Source of the DNA: Solibacillus ferritrahens
GTDB taxonomy: Bacteria > Bacillota > Bacilli > Bacillales_A > Planococcaceae
Direction: 5' to 3'
NCBI RefSeq assembly: GCF_037027585.1
Contig: NZ_JAXCLE010000001.1
Span: 248,001 to 312,000 of the forward strand
DNA length: 64,000 nucleotides
Every line of letters begins with the position of its first letter. The first letter of the stretch is position 1. Positions 61,673 to 64,000 of this stretch are shown piece by piece. The notes under the pieces were generated by a model. The model was given only the letters and a program-made list of their open reading frames with translations. It did not search any database and was not told the origin of the DNA. The position numbers were made by a program, and so were the translations under genes.

Positions 61673-62452
61673 TTATTCGATTTCTGTACCTGTAATTTCA
61701 GCTAACTTGCCATTAGCTTTAATCTTTTGCAGACCTTCATTTAAAATATTTAACAACTCTGTATTACCTTTTTTCACCATGAAACCAAAGTAATCCTTTT
61801 CAAATGAATCGTCTTCGATTGCTTTTAAACCTGAATCAGGATTGTTTTCTAAGTATTCCAAAATGACAGCATTATCCCCGATTGCTGCATCTGATGCACC
61901 TGTTAATACTTCTGTCAGTGCAATTGAAAAGTTTTCATACGCTAAAATGTTTGAGCTTGCGATTCCTTGTAGGTCCTGAGCTGCCTTATGACCTGTCGTA
62001 TTAAGCTGTACTGAAATCTTTTTGTCTTTAATATCTTCCAAAGAGGCAATTGTCGAACCTTCTTTTGTCACGATTAACAATGTTGCTTCATAATACGGAT
62101 CTGTGAAGTCATATGATTGTTTACGTTCATCTGTAATCGTAATTGCTGCTGCACCCATATCAATTTCACCGTTTGTCACTTGGCTCATCATTGAGTCCCA
62201 ACCTACATTTTTAATTTCTGTTTCAATGCCCATCTCTTCACCAATGGCAGCTAAAATATCAGCATCTAAGCCTACTACATTCCCTTTATCATCTAAATAC
62301 TCAAAAGGAGCGTATGTCGCTTCCGTACCGGCTACGATTTTTGTATATTCTTTATCCCCTGTAGATGTTTTTTCATCTGCACCACATGCTGTTAATATCA
62401 TTGAAGCTGCTGCCAAAGGAGCTGCCCATTTAAATAATTTTCTAGCGTTCAT
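61673..62452 (-). CDS. Polar amino acid ABC transporter binding lipoprotein (paralogue 2)
   Basis: A 259-residue family-3 binding protein, first gene of the operon. Lipobox LTACG (Cys near 23). ATYAPFEYLDDKGNVVGLDA, GAAAITITDERKQSYDFTDP and NTTGHKAAQDLQG parallel the words of the other binding protein. GGAGG lies 8 bases before the ATG. Slightly different ligand-pocket residues may broaden the range of amino acids bound. Confidence 0.92.
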   Translation of the reverse strand: MNARKLFKWAAPLAAASMILTACGADEKTSTGDKEYTKIVAGTEATYAPFEYLDDKGNVVGLDADILAAIGEEMGIETEIKNVGWDSMMSQVTNGEIDMGAAAITITDERKQSYDFTDPYYEATLLIVTKEGSTIASLEDIKDKKISVQLNTTGHKAAQDLQGIASSNILAYENFSIALTEVLTGASDAAIGDNAVILEYLENNPDSGLKAIEDDSFEKDYFGFMVKKGNTELLNILNEGLQKIKANGKLAEITGTEIE

Positions 62453-62899
62453 TATGAATATCCTCCTGGATTTTTAAGTTTTTTAATTAATATCTTGTTC
62501 AATTATATTAATTCCCCAATTAATATACAACATTTAATTTTTAAAAAAATGATTATTATTGCAGTATGATGAATTTTTATAACAAAAATGATAAGAAATC
62601 TGCATATCTTTTAATATTTATTCATTAAATTAATATATCATTATTATTTTCAAACCTTCTATGTACTATGGGCACTGTATTTTATTTCCTCTTTTTTTAG
62701 AAATTTAGGTTCATCACCATAACATGTGATTGCCTTTCTAATAAAATTTCACTTAATTGATTAGTGGGCTACGGCAAGACAGCGCTAAAGCGTCCGACCA
62801 ACTTCGAGTGGGCAAAACGCATTGATAGATAGAAAGTGCCTTATTTTTGTTTTAAAAAATAAATCGCCATAAAAAAATAAGTTTTTCATTGCCCTTCTA
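62453..62899. other. Intergenic region before the palindrome array
   Basis: Promoter region of the amino acid importer, AT-rich to about 62740. A short GC-richer patch (GCTACGGCAAGACAGCGCTA at 62769-62788 and on to 62820) matches no other repeat here. No gene seen. Confidence 0.4.
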
Positions 62900-63089
62900 A
62901 AATAACGGGAGATTTTACCGTTATTTGAATGATGTAGCTTGTTTTTGAATAAATAAGGGAACGTTTTACCGTTATTTTAAATAAAATCCTGGAATTTCAT
63001 GTTTTTTAGGTCAATAACGGAAATCCCTTCCCTTATTTTCACTATTTTTTATGTTATTTTAGAAATAACGGAAATTCATTCCTCTATTT
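62900..63089. repeat. 27-bp palindrome array (family B, copy 2, four units)
   Basis: Units at 62900-62926, 62951-62977, 63012-63038 and 63063-63089, with start-to-start distances 51, 61 and 51, exactly those of the first four units at 45702. Units open AAATAACGG, AAATAAGGG or CAATAACGG and close CCGTTATTT, CCTTATTT or CTCTATTT. Located in the divergent gap between the amino acid importer and the membrane protein. Confidence 0.9.
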
Positions 63090-63177
63090 TTCTCATTACG
63101 CAATTCAATCAGATTGTGCGACTTTTAAAGGTTTATTAAATTTGTCCTGGTTTTGTAAACATTTTTTGGAGGATATG

Positions 63178-63780
63178 ATGAAGATAAAAAATAAAATACC
63201 AGACTATATCGTGTGTATTTTCTTAGGAGTATCCTTAGGTGCAATATCCAAATATTTAGATACAATCGCCATTGTAGATGGGAGTTGGTGGTTAGGTGTT
63301 CTAAGTTATTTTGGGGATTTATTCACAAGATTAGGCATCTGGGTATTGATTGCAACATTTATAGCTGCATATAGTAGAACATTTATCAGGTCTGCTATTA
63401 ATACATTTCTATTTTTTATGGGAATGCTAGTGAGTTATTATATTTATTCAGCTTATTTATTCGGATTTTTCCCGACAAGTTATTTTATACTTTGGGGTAC
63501 CGTAGCACTTGCCTCTCCTGTGCTTGGAATCATTGTATGGGGGGCTAAAAACAAGAAGCCACTATACTTTGGCTTACCCGCCTTGCCTATGGGGTTAATG
63601 TTGAGTCTATCTTTAGGGATGGGTTTGTTTTATATTTCCTTGAATTATATTGAAGAATTAATTATGTATATTATCTTGTGCATAATCTTTTACAAAGATC
63701 CTAAACAAATGGTGATAACTATTGTCCTTTCATTTGTAATTGGATTTATTACTGAACAAATAATTCCATTTCATTTTTGA
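63178..63780 (+). CDS. Multi-pass membrane protein (DUF6518-like)
   Basis: A 200-residue protein. I take the second of two adjacent ATGs (63178), 5 bases after GGAGG. Six hydrophobic helices: about 8-28, 45-65, 73-93, 97-120, 130-150 and 155-195 in two parts. The arrangement and a WWLGVLSYFGDLFTRLGIW word resemble DUF6518 membrane proteins; I have no function. Transcribed alone. Confidence 0.65.
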   Translation: MKIKNKIPDYIVCIFLGVSLGAISKYLDTIAIVDGSWWLGVLSYFGDLFTRLGIWVLIATFIAAYSRTFIRSAINTFLFFMGMLVSYYIYSAYLFGFFPTSYFILWGTVALASPVLGIIVWGAKNKKPLYFGLPALPMGLMLSLSLGMGLFYISLNYIEELIMYIILCIIFYKDPKQMVITIVLSFVIGFITEQIIPFHF

Positions 63781-63902
63781 ATCTAATTACGTTCTAGCAT
63801 ATTAGGTACACGAATTCGACTACAATCAGGAGCGAATGTGCAGTAAAAATTACTTCTCTTAGAACGGACTTAGCTAGAAAATCTTAATTTTTCAATTTTG
63901 GT

Positions 63903-63921
63903 ATCACCAACTTATGGTGAT
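63903..63921. repeat. Short hairpin
   Basis: ATCACC, a 7-base loop and GGTGAT; no T-run. It may be the 3' end structure of the membrane-protein transcript. Confidence 0.35.
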
Positions 63922-63953
63922 GAACCATAATCCAGGGCAATTCTTTATGCAGT

Positions 63954-63997
63954 ACAAAAAAAGACTACTTAGCGGAAATTTCCCGAAAGTAGTCTTA
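63954..63997 (-). terminator. Terminator of a gene beyond the right edge
   Basis: AAGACTACTT (63961-63970) and AAGTAGTCTT (63987-63996) with a seven-A run on the left, i.e. a T-run for minus-strand transcription. It implies a minus-strand gene just outside the window. Confidence 0.75.
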
Positions 63998-64000
63998 GAA

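Overview
The window reads as chromosome of a low-GC, endospore-forming Firmicute. The best fit is Planococcaceae of the Solibacillus/Lysinibacillus type. This is inferred from the gene orders secG-est-rnr-smpB-ssrA and cggR-gap-pgk-tpiA-gpmI-eno, a CotF-like coat protein, a TasA/SipW fibre locus and a tmRNA tag ending NFAFAA. Most genes lie on the minus strand. No phage, intact IS element, rRNA or tRNA was seen.

Layout. 1-2.9 kb: a cut gene, a UvrD-type helicase remnant with one nonsense codon, and a SatD/DUF3307 pair with three evenly spaced operator-like palindromes. 3.1-8.3 kb: ssrA, a small protein, smpB, rnr and a carboxylesterase. 8.4-13.4 kb: a TasA-type fibre operon (TasA, TapA-like protein, SipW, TasA paralogue with a wall-anchor-like tail) beside an atypical LuxR-type regulator. 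This block sits between est and secG and is bracketed by two nearly identical terminators. 13.8-18.3 kb: an iron-compound ABC importer divergent from a pair of amidotransferase-fold proteins, with Fur-box-like sites between. 18.3-23.1 kb: an acidic lipoprotein, a NERD protein, a small membrane protein, and a TetR/MFS efflux pair sharing an operator-like word.

23.3-34.2 kb: an eleven-gene hexuronate operon (KduI, dehydrogenases, TRAP transporter, DMT carrier, KDG kinase, KDPG aldolase) with an IclR regulator and a cre site. 34.2-42 kb: the glycolytic cggR-to-eno cluster. 42-46.3 kb: glutaredoxin-like, TPM and LemA proteins, a CotF-like protein and small proteins. 46.2-58.7 kb: the complete reductive pyrimidine route, namely an NCS1 permease, PreA/PreT, dihydropyrimidinase, carbamoyl-beta-alanine amidase, transaminase and malonate-semialdehyde dehydrogenase, with a PucR regulator. 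58.8-63.8 kb: a small phospholipase-A2-like protein, a polar amino acid ABC importer with two binding proteins, and a membrane protein.

The most unexpected signal is intergenic. Three loci (20.1, 42.3 and 52.5 kb) each carry nine copies of a TTCTAATA-like word at nearly the same intervals: 20-20-19-21-21-21-21-21 bp, or 21-21-19 followed by five 21s. Two other loci (45.7 and 62.9 kb) carry 27-bp imperfect palindromes starting at 51-61-51 bp intervals. In both families the intervals are conserved while the sequence between units is not, which suggests a multi-site structure recognised with fixed helical phasing. I know of no named element that matches either one.
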